A stretch of DNA of 64,000 bases from Galbitalea sp036499165 (lineage in GTDB: Bacteria > Actinomycetota > Actinomycetes > Actinomycetales > Microbacteriaceae), in NCBI GenBank assembly GCA_036499165.1, contig DASYEE010000182.1:1-64000 (forward strand), given 5' to 3'. The stretch's first letter is position 1; every line of letters starts with the position of its first letter. The position numbers and the translations under genes are program-made. The notes beneath the pieces were generated by a model, which worked only from the letters and a program-made list of their open reading frames with translations, was not told the DNA's origin and did no database searches. Shown one piece after another: positions 9,313 through 17,289 of the stretch.

Positions 9313-10235
9313 CCCTTGACGCTCCCCGCTGAGAGACCCGACTGCCAGTAGCGCTGCAGGTACAGGAACGCCGCGACGAGCGGGATGATCGATACGAGCG
9401 ATCCGGTGATCACGGTCGAGAACAGCACGCGCGCCCCGCCGCCCTGGTTGCTCGATGCCGCCCACTGCGCGAGCCCGACCGTGATCGGGTACAGCGACGA
9501 CTGGTTCAGCATGATGAGAGGCAGGATGTAGTTGTTCCACGTGCCGACGAGCGCCAGCAGGAACACGGTGACGATCGCGGGCCCGAGGAGCCGGACGGAG
9601 ACCTGCCAGAAGATGCGCAGCTCACCCGCACCGTCGATCCTGGCCGCCTCGATCAGGTTGTCGTCGACCGCCTCTGCCGCGTAGATGCGCAGCAGGTACA
9701 TGCCGAACGGGTTGACGATCGAGGGCAGGATGACGGCCCACGCCGTGTTCGTGATGCCGAGGTTTGCGAACAGCAGGTAGGTGGGCAACGCGAGCGCGGC
9801 GCTCGGGATCATGATCGCGCCGAGGATGACGCTGAAGATGCCGCGACCGCCCGAGAACTTGTACTTCGCGAAGGCGTAGCCGGCGAGCGTGGACAGGACG
9901 ACCGCACCGAACGCGCTGGCCAGCGAGTAGAAGGCGGAGTTCGCGAGCCACAGCCCGAACGATCCGTTCTCGTAGCTGAACACGGCACCGAGGTTCGTGA
10001 ACAGCGAGAACGCCTTACCGAACGCGAGCCCGAAGCTCGAGAACAGGTCGGTGTCGCTCTTCGTGGAAGCGAGAATCAGCCAGAGGAACGGCACCAGGAA
10101 GTACACGACGCACGCCCAGAGCGCGATCGTGAGGATAACGCTCTTGCGTTCGCGACGCGGCTTGCGCTTTTTCGCGCGAACCTGCGGCGCGACGATGTGC
10201 GAGGAGTTCCCGCGCGGGGTTGCTACGGCGCTCAT
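9309..10235 (-). CDS. Carbohydrate ABC transporter permease (MalG type)
   Basis: 308 aa, six predicted membrane segments, with a basic cytoplasmic start rich in Lys and Arg. The EAA loop EAARIDGAGELRIFW contacts the ATPase. This is the second membrane subunit of a CUT1-type sugar importer. The ATG overlaps the preceding permease stop by 4 bp, and its own stop overlaps the lacZ start, so binding protein, two permeases and lacZ form a tight operon. No ATPase gene is present; CUT1 systems in actinobacteria often share an MsiK-type ATPase encoded elsewhere. Confidence 0.93.
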   Translation of the reverse strand: MSAVATPRGNSSHIVAPQVRAKKRKPRRERKSVILTIALWACVVYFLVPFLWLILASTKSDTDLFSSFGLAFGKAFSLFTNLGAVFSYENGSFGLWLANSAFYSLASAFGAVVLSTLAGYAFAKYKFSGGRGIFSVILGAIMIPSAALALPTYLLFANLGITNTAWAVILPSIVNPFGMYLLRIYAAEAVDDNLIEAARIDGAGELRIFWQVSVRLLGPAIVTVFLLALVGTWNNYILPLIMLNQSSLYPITVGLAQWAASSNQGGGARVLFSTVITGSLVSIIPLVAAFLYLQRYWQSGLSAGSVKG

Positions 10236-11158
10236 GCGCGGTTAGCCCTTCTCTGGATGGTGAACTGCACGATGTACGAGACGATCGCGGTGAACAGGCC
10301 GATGATGAACGCGATCGATGCCGCGTAGTCGAGCTCCTTGTTGTTGAACGCCAGGTTGTACGCGTAGAAGGTCGGCGTGTACGACGAGTCGATCGTTGTC
10401 GGCGCAAGCGTCTGCAACAGGCTCGGCTCGGTGAAGAGCTGGAATGAGCCGATGACGGAGAAGATCACACAGAGCAGGATCGCTGAACGCACGGCCGGGA
10501 TCTTGATGCTCCAGGCGATGCGCCACTGCCCGGCGCCATCCACTTCTGCTGAGTCGAAGAGTTCGGTCGGCACCGATCTGAGCGCCGCGTAGATGATGAT
10601 CATGTTGTAGCCGACGAACTCCCACGTCGAGATGTTCATCATCGAGCCGAGGATGTTCTGCTGGGACAGGAGGTCGGGAGCCGGGAGGCCGATGCCCTTG
10701 AAGATCTGCGCGATCAGCCCGAAGTTGCCGCCGTAGAAGTAGCCCCACATGAGCGTCGAGATGACACCCGGGATGGCGTACGGCGCGAAGATCGCCAGCC
10801 GGACGAACCGTGCGCCCTTCAGCCTGCCCGAGTCGAGCACCAGCGCAAAGAACAGCGCGAGGATCAGCATGATGGGCACCTGGATCACCAGGTACAGGAG
10901 GATCCGGCCGAGACCCTCATAGAACTTGGGGTCAGTGAACGCTTGCGCGTAGTTGGCGAGGCCGATGAAGGTCTGGCCGCCGATGATCTGGTTCTGGAAC
11001 AGGCTGAGGTACAGCGCGTAGAAGATCGGCACAAGCAGGATCAGTACGAAGAAGAGCAGGAACGGCGCGATGAAGCCGTATGCCGTCGCGTTCAGGCGAC
11101 GTTGCTGCGCACGGAACCCCGCACGCGATGGTTTTGCCCGCAGGGGGACAGCAGTCAT
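10232..11158 (-). CDS. Carbohydrate ABC transporter permease (MalF type)
   Basis: 308 aa with six membrane segments; starts MTAVPLRAKPSRAGFRAQQRR, then the first helix YGFIAPFLLFFVLILLVPIF. The EAA-like loop reads DSAEVDGAGQWRIAW. I chose the ATG at 11156-11158 because a GGAG sits just upstream; a longer frame to 11215 lacks family similarity. It pairs with the MalG-type subunit to import the galactoside bound by the lipoprotein encoded upstream. Confidence 0.92.
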   Translation of the reverse strand: MTAVPLRAKPSRAGFRAQQRRLNATAYGFIAPFLLFFVLILLVPIFYALYLSLFQNQIIGGQTFIGLANYAQAFTDPKFYEGLGRILLYLVIQVPIMLILALFFALVLDSGRLKGARFVRLAIFAPYAIPGVISTLMWGYFYGGNFGLIAQIFKGIGLPAPDLLSQQNILGSMMNISTWEFVGYNMIIIYAALRSVPTELFDSAEVDGAGQWRIAWSIKIPAVRSAILLCVIFSVIGSFQLFTEPSLLQTLAPTTIDSSYTPTFYAYNLAFNNKELDYAASIAFIIGLFTAIVSYIVQFTIQRRANRA

Positions 11159-11231
11159 GGTGGCTCCGATTTTTCGTTGGACGTCTGTGGGGTGCGGGAG
11201 GGCGACGCGTGCCACCCTCCCGCACGATGCA

Positions 11232-12584
11232 CTACTTGGTGTTGACGGTGAAGCCCTGCTTCTTGCCGTACGTGACCAGGTCGGCCTGCCACTTGGCCAT
11301 CGCCGTGTAGATGTCAGACTTGGCGGTGATCGCCTTGCCGACGGTGTCGTTGTAATCGTTGCTCGCGTACGTCATGTACGGCAGGTAGCCGAAGCCGGCC
11401 GGAACGGTCGCCGCGATCGACGCGAACGTCTGGTTTGCGGTCTGCCCACCGAAGAACGCCACCTTCTGCGCCGCGAAGGCCGGGTCTGCAAGAACCGACT
11501 TCTTGGTCGGAAACAGCAGCGACTTCGGGTTCAGCGACATCTCCTTGGCCGAGGCGGAGTCACCGTTCAGGTACTTGACGAACTCGTAGGCCGCGATCGG
11601 GTTGCTCGATCCCTTGATGACTGCGTCGGACGAACCGCCCCAGTCGCCACCGACGTTGTCGCTGGCGCTCCACTGCGGCATGGGAGCGGCCGTCCACTTC
11701 CCCGATGTGTTGCCAGCGGAGCCTGTGAGGTCGTCAGGACCCCACGCGCCGACGACCCATCCGGCGTAATGGCCTTTGGCGACCGCCTGGAACCAGTCAT
11801 CCGTCCAGCCGGGATCAACCGAAACGTTGCCGGACTGGATGAGCTTCGTCAGGAAGTCGGAGACGGTCTTGACCGCGGTGGACTGCAGGTCGACGGATAC
11901 CGTCTTCTTGCCGTCGTACGAGAACGGGTTGCCGCCGGCCTGCTGGATCATGCCGAGAACCTGTGCCGACTCTGTCGGGTTGAAGTTCGCGATGTATGAA
12001 CCCGTCTTCGCCTTGACTGCTGCTGCATCGGTCGCGAATTCGTCCCAGGTCTTGGGCGCGTCTGTGATGCCGGCCTTCGCGAGGATGTCGTTGCGGTAGA
12101 TGAAGGTCATCGGCCCGAGGTCCTGTGGGAGGCCCCAGGTCTCACCCTGTGCTGAGACGAACGACCACGCGGCGGGGGTGAACTGGCTCTTCAGCGAGGC
12201 CGCGCCGTACTGGTTCAGCCCGACGACCGATTTCGTGACAGTGAATGACGGAAGCTCTGAGTACTCGAGCTGGGCGACATCCGGGGTGCCCTTGCCCGCG
12301 TCGATGGCAGCCTGCAGCTTGGTGTATTCCGCGCCGCCCTGCCCGGCATTGACCATGTTGACCTTGATCTTCGGGTACTTCTTCTCGAAGGCAGCGACCT
12401 CGGGAGCGAGGCCGGGGGCCCAGGTCCAGAAGTTAAGCGTTGTCGACTTTGACATTGCCTTCGTGATGTCGGCCGCGCTGACCTTCGACGAGCTGGTTGT
12501 GCCGCCGCTCGAGGAGCAGGCGGACAAGAGGAGTGCGACGGCTACGACGCCGGCGCCCACCGCGAGTGCGGACTTTCGCTTCAT
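11232..12584 (-). CDS. Sugar-binding lipoprotein of ABC transporter (extracellular)
   Basis: 450 aa. The N-terminus is a lipoprotein signal: MKRKSALAVGAGVVAVALLL, then SAC with lipidated Cys23. The mature part looks like a CUT1 solute-binding protein (KVSAADITKAMSKSTTLNFW, PDVAQLEYSELPSF, GLPQDLGPMTFIYRNDILAKAG). ATG 12584 is preceded by AAAGGAACA. First gene of the minus-strand transport operon; two operators sit about 200-260 bp upstream, giving a long leader. Likely ligand: a beta-galactoside, from the co-transcribed GH2 enzyme. Confidence 0.94.
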   Translation of the reverse strand: MKRKSALAVGAGVVAVALLLSACSSSGGTTSSSKVSAADITKAMSKSTTLNFWTWAPGLAPEVAAFEKKYPKIKVNMVNAGQGGAEYTKLQAAIDAGKGTPDVAQLEYSELPSFTVTKSVVGLNQYGAASLKSQFTPAAWSFVSAQGETWGLPQDLGPMTFIYRNDILAKAGITDAPKTWDEFATDAAAVKAKTGSYIANFNPTESAQVLGMIQQAGGNPFSYDGKKTVSVDLQSTAVKTVSDFLTKLIQSGNVSVDPGWTDDWFQAVAKGHYAGWVVGAWGPDDLTGSAGNTSGKWTAAPMPQWSASDNVGGDWGGSSDAVIKGSSNPIAAYEFVKYLNGDSASAKEMSLNPKSLLFPTKKSVLADPAFAAQKVAFFGGQTANQTFASIAATVPAGFGYLPYMTYASNDYNDTVGKAITAKSDIYTAMAKWQADLVTYGKKQGFTVNTK

Positions 12585-12788
12585 TGATCTGTTCCTTTTC
12601 TCTTGGTGTCGCCGGTCAATTGCGATCGGCGAATGGGTCGTTCGAGTGAACCGGCAGGTGGTGCCGCGAACGAGGCGCGAAGGGTGCAACGCCGCAGGCA
12701 CCGAGGATTCTCGTAACGGACCGTGGCGCTGCGCCTGATCTGTTCATGACTGCGGACTCCGTTGCCCTGGGGAATGATTCGCCGATCA

Positions 12789-12802
12789 AGTTATCGCTAA
12801 CA
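12789..12802. promoter_or_regulatory. LacI-family operator C
   Basis: AGTTATCGCTAACA, the reverse of TGTTAGCGATAACT. Its centre is 42 bp (four helical turns) from operator D. Upstream of the sugar-binding protein gene and downstream of the lacI stop. Confidence 0.85.
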
Positions 12803-12830
12803 TCGACGTGCTCGGAGCCTACATCGATCG

Positions 12831-12844
12831 TTTTAGCGCTAACA
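12831..12844. promoter_or_regulatory. LacI-family operator D
   Basis: TTTTAGCGCTAACA, containing the perfect palindrome TTAGCGCTAA (12833-12842), the canonical LacI/GalR core. Second of the paired sites before the transport operon. Confidence 0.85.
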
Positions 12845-12926
12845 ACACCCGGGAGCGAAGTCGGAGAGCATCGTTATGCTTCCGTTACCTTGGCGGCACG
12901 AGCACCGGATCGGGCGCCAGGCGGGA

Positions 12927-13949
12927 TCAGGCGGCGGGCGGCGGCCCGGACGATCCGCGCACGACCACCATCGGCGCAGACGTGTGCACGACGACCGGCG
13001 TTTTGCCGTCGATCCGGGCGAGCAGCCGGTCGATCGCCAGCCTGCCCTGCTCGGCGAACTCGAATCGCACAGTGGTCAGCGGCGGCCGGAAGAACTGCGA
13101 CTCCGGAATGTCGTCGAAGCCGACAACGCTCACATCGCGGGGAACGCTCACTCCCCGCCCCTCGAGCGCCGAGATCGCGCCGAGCGCGCTCTGGTCGTTC
13201 GCGGCGACGATTGCGGTGATGCCAGCGTTCAGCGGAATGGTCTTCGCGATGTCGAAACCCGCCTGGGCCGACCAGTCCCCCGCGATCATCCCGATCGACT
13301 CCAGCCCTCGTGCCGCCACCGCATTTTCGTAGGCGTTCGCCCGGCCGCGGGCTGCCAGCCAGCCGTCCGGGCCGCCGATGTGAAAGAACTTGCGGTGCCC
13401 GAGGTCTGCGAGGTGCGCGACCATCAGGTCGACGCCAGCGTCGCCCATCGTCACCCGGCTGCCCAGGTCGTCGCCATCCTCGGATTCGAGGCTCACGGGA
13501 ACGGTAAACGAGGCTGAGCGAAGCGCATTCACAACCCGGTCGGTTGGGGTGAACGCCAGGAGGCCGGCCAGGTTCGATCCGCTCATCAGGTCGATCGCGT
13601 CGGCGATGCCGCCGTCGTCCTCCGGATCGAGACTCACGATGTCGAGCAGGTACCCGGCTTCGCGCGCGCGAATGCTCGCCCCCTCCATGATCTTGCTGGG
13701 GCCGGCCGCGAGGAGCTCGTAGACTAGCGCGCCGATGCGGTGCGGGCGGCTCGTCGCCAGCGACCTGGCCATCAGGTTCGGACGATAGCCGAGCTCCTCG
13801 ATGGCTGCCTCGATTTTGGCCCGAATCTCCGGGCGCACGTTCGTGTGCCCCTTGACCACCCTCGAGACCGTCTGGTGGGATACGCCGACGACCTTCGCGA
13901 CGTCGTACAGGGTCGGCCGTTTTGCCGCGCCTTCTTCCGCCGTCACCAT
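12927..13949 (-). CDS. LacI-family transcriptional regulator of the galactoside locus
   Basis: 340 aa. The N-terminal LacI helix-turn-helix is TLYDVAKVVGVSHQTVSRVV (13-32), followed by the hinge-helix region RPNLMARSLATSRP and a periplasmic-binding-protein-like effector domain (VGFDDIPESQFFRPPLTTVRFEFAEQGRLAIDRL near the end). I use ATG 13949; a GTG directly before it (13952) would add one residue. An operator of the shared type lies 36 bp upstream, so it probably represses itself as well as both galactosidase operons. The inducer is likely a galactoside or galactose (inference). Confidence 0.94.
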   Translation of the reverse strand: MVTAEEGAAKRPTLYDVAKVVGVSHQTVSRVVKGHTNVRPEIRAKIEAAIEELGYRPNLMARSLATSRPHRIGALVYELLAAGPSKIMEGASIRAREAGYLLDIVSLDPEDDGGIADAIDLMSGSNLAGLLAFTPTDRVVNALRSASFTVPVSLESEDGDDLGSRVTMGDAGVDLMVAHLADLGHRKFFHIGGPDGWLAARGRANAYENAVAARGLESIGMIAGDWSAQAGFDIAKTIPLNAGITAIVAANDQSALGAISALEGRGVSVPRDVSVVGFDDIPESQFFRPPLTTVRFEFAEQGRLAIDRLLARIDGKTPVVVHTSAPMVVVRGSSGPPPAA

Positions 13950-13985
13950 CACTGCCTTTCCCCCGCCGAATCCGGATTGACCTTA

Positions 13986-13999
13986 CGTTAGCGCTATCA
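13986..13999. promoter_or_regulatory. LacI-family operator E (autoregulatory)
   Basis: CGTTAGCGCTATCA with the core TTAGCGCTA, 36 bp before the lacI start. It is the weakest match of the five sites, as autoregulatory operators often are. Confidence 0.75.
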
Positions 14000-14160
14000 C
14001 GGCGAGGTTTCCGAGAGCCTGCTCCGCCGAGTCGCCGCAGGTCGGAAACCGCAATCCGATAACCGGGCCCGAAACGCGTATTTGCGAAGGTTTGTCAAGG
14101 CCCTCCGGCGAAATGAAGAACCACTTGTCCACCCGCAACAGCAGTGTTTCAATGAGAAAA

Positions 14161-14190
14161 CCCCCGCCACGGGGCCATGCCCCGGCAGGG
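14161..14190 (+). repeat. GC-rich hairpin in the leader of the next gene
   Basis: CGGGGC (14170-14175) and GCCCCG (14179-14184) form a perfect 6-bp stem around CAT; flanking CCCC and GGGG can extend it with mismatches. It ends 34 nt before ATG 14225 and is not followed by a T-tract. Possible leader structure or the end of an upstream transcript. Confidence 0.45.
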
Positions 14191-14224
14191 GCGAACATCA
14201 CCTGTTTTCGTCGAAGGAGACACC

Positions 14225-14470
14225 ATGGTTCTGCTGTCTCCGGCCGCGCGGGAATCTGAGCACCGCGACCGGGATCACCACATCGATTCGACCATCGCCC
14301 TCGTCACGGACGACGTGTACAGCGTCATGACGGATCGCGAGACGCTCGGCTACGTCCACAGGGTCGGCACTGTCTACGTCGCCCTGAGCGGCGACATCCT
14401 GAGTCACGCGGTCGAGGTCGGGCAGTCCCTGTCGTGGGATCGAGCCGTGCAGATGGTGCGCTTCCCGTAG
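14225..14470 (+). CDS. Small hypothetical protein (81 aa)
   Basis: 81 aa beginning MVLLSPAARESEHRDRDHH. The start is set by GAAGGAG seven bases before the ATG. No signal peptide, membrane segment or cysteine; the middle (IALVTDDVYSVMTDRETLGYVHRVGTVYVAL) looks like a small alpha/beta fold. I do not recognise a family. It stands alone between the divergent lacI region and the next small gene, with its own leader hairpin. Confidence 0.7.
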   Translation: MVLLSPAARESEHRDRDHHIDSTIALVTDDVYSVMTDRETLGYVHRVGTVYVALSGDILSHAVEVGQSLSWDRAVQMVRFP

Positions 14471-14584
14471 CCGACGCGCCTCCGTTTGAGTCCCGTTCGA
14501 CCCCTCCGTGAGTGATCCTGCCCGCAGGTGATCTAAGGTTGTGTGCGTCAAACGGATGTGAACGACGCACCGAAACGGAGCCCC

Positions 14585-14935
14585 ATGGGAAAGATCCTCT
14601 ACGGAGACGCAGGCACCGAGATCGTCTTCGACGACCGTGACATGGCCCACCTCCAGCTCGTTATCGGAGCCAAGCTCCGCCGTCGCGAGAGCTTCTTCTT
14701 CACCTGGCGAGAGGACGCTAGCGTCGGCGATGGTCGCTCGAGCATCTGGATCGACGCCGCCATCCCGTTGTACTTCAAGTACTACGGGAGCAAACCGCCG
14801 ACGATCAACCGCGAGTGGCTCGAATTACTTACCCTTTCGGCAAACTCCGCACAGGGGATGCAGTTCATGACGGAACCGCAATCGAACGGTGGCGCCAGCG
14901 GCACATCGAACGGCGAGCCGCCCGCTGCTAAGTAG
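14585..14935 (+). CDS. Microbacteriaceae small protein (DUF7882-like; often mislabelled DNA ligase)
   Basis: 116 aa. The start MGKILYGDAGTEIVFDDRDMAHLQLVI, the middle KLRRRESFFFTW, then GRSSIWIDAAIPLYFKYYG and the end NREWLELLTLSANSAQGM match a family I know from Microbacteriaceae genomes, usually labelled ATP-dependent DNA ligase although it has no ligase motif (no KxDG). The C-terminal 20 residues are Ser/Gly/Asn-rich and look disordered. Function unknown. The ATG follows CGGAGCCCC. Its 3' end overlaps the convergent oxidoreductase stop by 8 bp. Confidence 0.8.
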   Translation: MGKILYGDAGTEIVFDDRDMAHLQLVIGAKLRRRESFFFTWREDASVGDGRSSIWIDAAIPLYFKYYGSKPPTINREWLELLTLSANSAQGMQFMTEPQSNGGASGTSNGEPPAAK

Positions 14936-16409
14936 CTTCAGGTCTCGCGGCTGCTGGAGCGAGACCGGGCAGTTCCGTGATGCCGAAGCGCGTGGCGAGC
15001 ACGCGCGATGCCGCGTTCATGCCCCCCATGCCGTGCACGCCCGGCCCGGGCGAGACCGACGCAGAGCAGAGGAACACGCCATCGAGCGGTGTCGACCACG
15101 GATCGATGACCCTCGGTCGTGCAACCAGCTGCCGCAGCGACACGTCGCCCGCGGCAATGTCTCCGCCGACGTAATTTACGTTGTGACCCTCGACCTCAAG
15201 CGCTGTGGACGACGAGAGGTCGAGGATGCGATCGCGAAAGCCGGGCGCGAATCGTTCGATCTGCGCCGTGATCGCCTCACGGCGATCGAGCGTCGAGCCC
15301 GCAGGCACGTGGGTGTATGCCCAGAGCACCTGCTTGCCCTCTGGCGCGCGCGACGGGTCGAGGATCGAGGGCTGCGAGACCAGCACATACGGCTTGTCCG
15401 GATGCCGGCCGGCTGCAACCGAACGCTCCGCAGCCGCGATCTCGGCCCTGGTGCCGCCGAGGTGCATGGTCGGAGCGGCGGCCAGCTCCGCGTTGGCCCA
15501 TGGCACGGGGCCATCCAGCGCGAAGTCGACCTTCGCAACAGCGCTGCCGTACCGAAAACGTTCGAGGGAGCGTGCATAACGCGGCGATATTCTGCCGGCG
15601 GCGAGTCGTGCGAATGCCCGGGGCGTGACATCCAGGACGACGGCCCGCGCTGGCGGCAGCTCGTTTAGGCTCGTTATTCGCGCACCGGTGACGATCGAAC
15701 CGCCGTGCGCCAGCAGGTCATCGGCGAGCGCGGTGACGATCGACTGGCTTCCGCCCATCGGCAATGGCCACCCGCCGGCGTGACCGTGAGCGGCAAGGAC
15801 GAGTCCGGCGGCAGCGGCCGGAAGATCCGGCAGACGGCGGTTCGCGTGGGCGATGACCCCGGTAAGGAGCGCTGGGGCCGGATCCTCCCGGAAGCGGGTG
15901 TTCCAGGCGCCGCCTCCCTGCTCAAGGGCGCGCAGTCCGAGCGCCGCAAGGGCGAGAGGATGCCTCGGCCAGCGCACGAGCGATGTGCCCGTGATCTCGG
16001 CGATCGCACCTGCCCGCCGCGACAGCGGTTCCATCAGTCGACGCCACGCCCGCCCGTCTCGGCCCAGCGAGTCGGCGGTCCGATGGATGTCGCGCCACGC
16101 GATGGCCGCCCGGCCGCCGTCGAGCGGGCTCGCGTAGGAGATCTCCGGCACCACGAAGTCGACGCGACGCTCGATGCCGAACGCGCGGAAGAAGGGAGAC
16201 GCGAGAGCCATCGGATGCACGGCGGAACACACGTCGTGCAGGAACCCCGGCAGCGTCAGTTCGGCGGTGCGGGCGCCGCCACCGATCGTCGGTTCGGCCT
16301 CGAACACGGTGACAGTGAGCCCGGCGCGCGCCAGGATGACCGCGGCGGCCAACCCATTCGGGCCTGACCCGACGACGACCACATCGGGCGGTGCGGCGAC
16401 ATCAGTCAC
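14928..16409 (-). CDS. FAD-dependent phytoene-dehydrogenase-like oxidoreductase
   Basis: 493 aa. An N-terminal FAD-binding Rossmann motif VVVVGSGPNGLAAAVILARAGL (GxGxxG at 14-19) is followed by FEAEPTIGGGARTAELTLPGFLHDVCSAVHP, the signature of the CrtI/pyridine-nucleotide-oxidoreductase-2 group. The C-terminus has the FAD motif GVFLCSASVSPGPGVHGMGGMNAA. I chose the GTG at 16409, which overlaps the end of the oxygenase gene by 8 bp (GTGACTGA). Part of the VIT-oxygenase-oxidoreductase operon. The substrate is unknown; no carotenoid genes are nearby, so carotenoid desaturation is not supported by context. Confidence 0.88.
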   Translation of the reverse strand: MTDVAAPPDVVVVGSGPNGLAAAVILARAGLTVTVFEAEPTIGGGARTAELTLPGFLHDVCSAVHPMALASPFFRAFGIERRVDFVVPEISYASPLDGGRAAIAWRDIHRTADSLGRDGRAWRRLMEPLSRRAGAIAEITGTSLVRWPRHPLALAALGLRALEQGGGAWNTRFREDPAPALLTGVIAHANRRLPDLPAAAAGLVLAAHGHAGGWPLPMGGSQSIVTALADDLLAHGGSIVTGARITSLNELPPARAVVLDVTPRAFARLAAGRISPRYARSLERFRYGSAVAKVDFALDGPVPWANAELAAAPTMHLGGTRAEIAAAERSVAAGRHPDKPYVLVSQPSILDPSRAPEGKQVLWAYTHVPAGSTLDRREAITAQIERFAPGFRDRILDLSSSTALEVEGHNVNYVGGDIAAGDVSLRQLVARPRVIDPWSTPLDGVFLCSASVSPGPGVHGMGGMNAASRVLATRFGITELPGLAPAAARPEAT

Positions 16410-17289
16410 CTCGGGGCTCCGACAGCGCCGCGACCCTGCGCGTCGCGTAGATCTCGCTCGTCGACGGTCGCCCGAGCAGCCGCGCGACAAAACCGAGCAC
16501 CCAGCCCGTGATCGTGATCGCCGGCCACCACACGCGCCGCACCCCGAGCATCCGTCGATAGTGGGCCGGGAGCGTCGCGATCGCGCCGGCGAACACAATG
16601 CGATACCCGATCGAAGTCGAACTCCCGAGCGGCGGATTCCGGATAAATCGCACGGTGTCGCGGGCACGCTCGCTCGCCTCGAGCTCGGGGCCAAACGCAA
16701 CGAGCTGTTCGCGCAGCTCACGCTCGGAGCGCGGCGGATTCGCAACGCCCATGAGGTCGCCGGCGGAAGCCCACTCCGCGACGTATGCGTCAGCCCCACC
16801 GGGAATCGCGCCACCCCACGTCTCGTGGCAACGCAGGAATGAGTCGGCGAAGGCGACGTGCACCCAGCTGAGCAGCGCCGGGTCGGCTGCCGAGTATGCG
16901 TGCGCCTCGCCGTCACGCTCGTAGCTGCCGCGCACGCGCGCGTGCAGTCGCCCGACGAAAGCGCACGCCTCGGCCGCCTCAGCCCGATCGCCGAAGCTCG
17001 TGGTGAGCACCCAGCGAACGGTTCCGGAAAGACGGCCGAGCGGGTCCTCTCGATATCGCGACCAGTCGTGAACGCCGGCCATGGCACCAGGGTGAAGCGT
17101 CTGCAAGAGCAGTGCTCGCATGCCGGCGACGAGGACCGGCATCCCTCCGTGCACAGTCCACACCGCGGAACCGGGGCCGAAATAGCCCGCGTCGTCGCCC
17201 TCCGCGAGCGCCTCGACCCACGCAGGCACGCCGTCCGGCGAACCGGTCAGCATCTGGAACAGCTGCGCGCGCAGCCGCGCGAACGCCAT
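16402..17289 (-). CDS. MpaB/DUF2236 family oxygenase
   Basis: 295 aa. The LLLQTLHPGAMAGVHDWSRYREDPLGRLSGT block and WVHVAFADSFL are the conserved helices of the DUF2236 (mpaB/latex-clearing-protein) family, members of which bind heme b through histidine and cleave or oxidise lipophilic substrates. His66 and His74 of the first block and His of the second are candidate ligands. The ATG overlaps the stop of the VIT gene (ATGA) and its own stop overlaps the FAD-oxidoreductase start, implying one functional unit. One hydrophobic helix (VWWPAITITGWVLGFVARLL) near the C-terminus may anchor it in the membrane. Confidence 0.88.
   Translation of the reverse strand: MAFARLRAQLFQMLTGSPDGVPAWVEALAEGDDAGYFGPGSAVWTVHGGMPVLVAGMRALLLQTLHPGAMAGVHDWSRYREDPLGRLSGTVRWVLTTSFGDRAEAAEACAFVGRLHARVRGSYERDGEAHAYSAADPALLSWVHVAFADSFLRCHETWGGAIPGGADAYVAEWASAGDLMGVANPPRSERELREQLVAFGPELEASERARDTVRFIRNPPLGSSTSIGYRIVFAGAIATLPAHYRRMLGVRRVWWPAITITGWVLGFVARLLGRPSTSEIYATRRVAALSEPRGD

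Larger units (their letters stand above)
12585..12926 (-). promoter_or_regulatory. Promoter region of the transport/lacZ operon
   Basis: 342 bases without a gene, between the lacI stop and the binding-protein start. It holds two LacI-type operators (12789-12802 and 12831-12844). On the minus strand TTGTTA and TAGGCT, 18 nt apart and overlapping the distal operator, could be the promoter; this is tentative. The roughly 200 nt between the operators and the start codon hold no gene, hairpin or riboswitch that I recognise. Confidence 0.6.

Noticed and set aside
14161..14190. Hairpin as 6C RNA or riboswitch
   Set aside because: Only one short stem is visible and the paired C-rich loops of 6C RNA are absent; kept as a simple hairpin.
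14585..14935. Annotation as ATP-dependent DNA ligase
   Set aside because: No KxDG adenylation motif, far too short, no ligase domain.
14928..16409. Phytoene desaturase of a carotenoid pathway
   Set aside because: FAD-oxidoreductase of the CrtI superfamily, but no crtB, crtE or other carotenoid gene nearby; it is coupled to an oxygenase instead.
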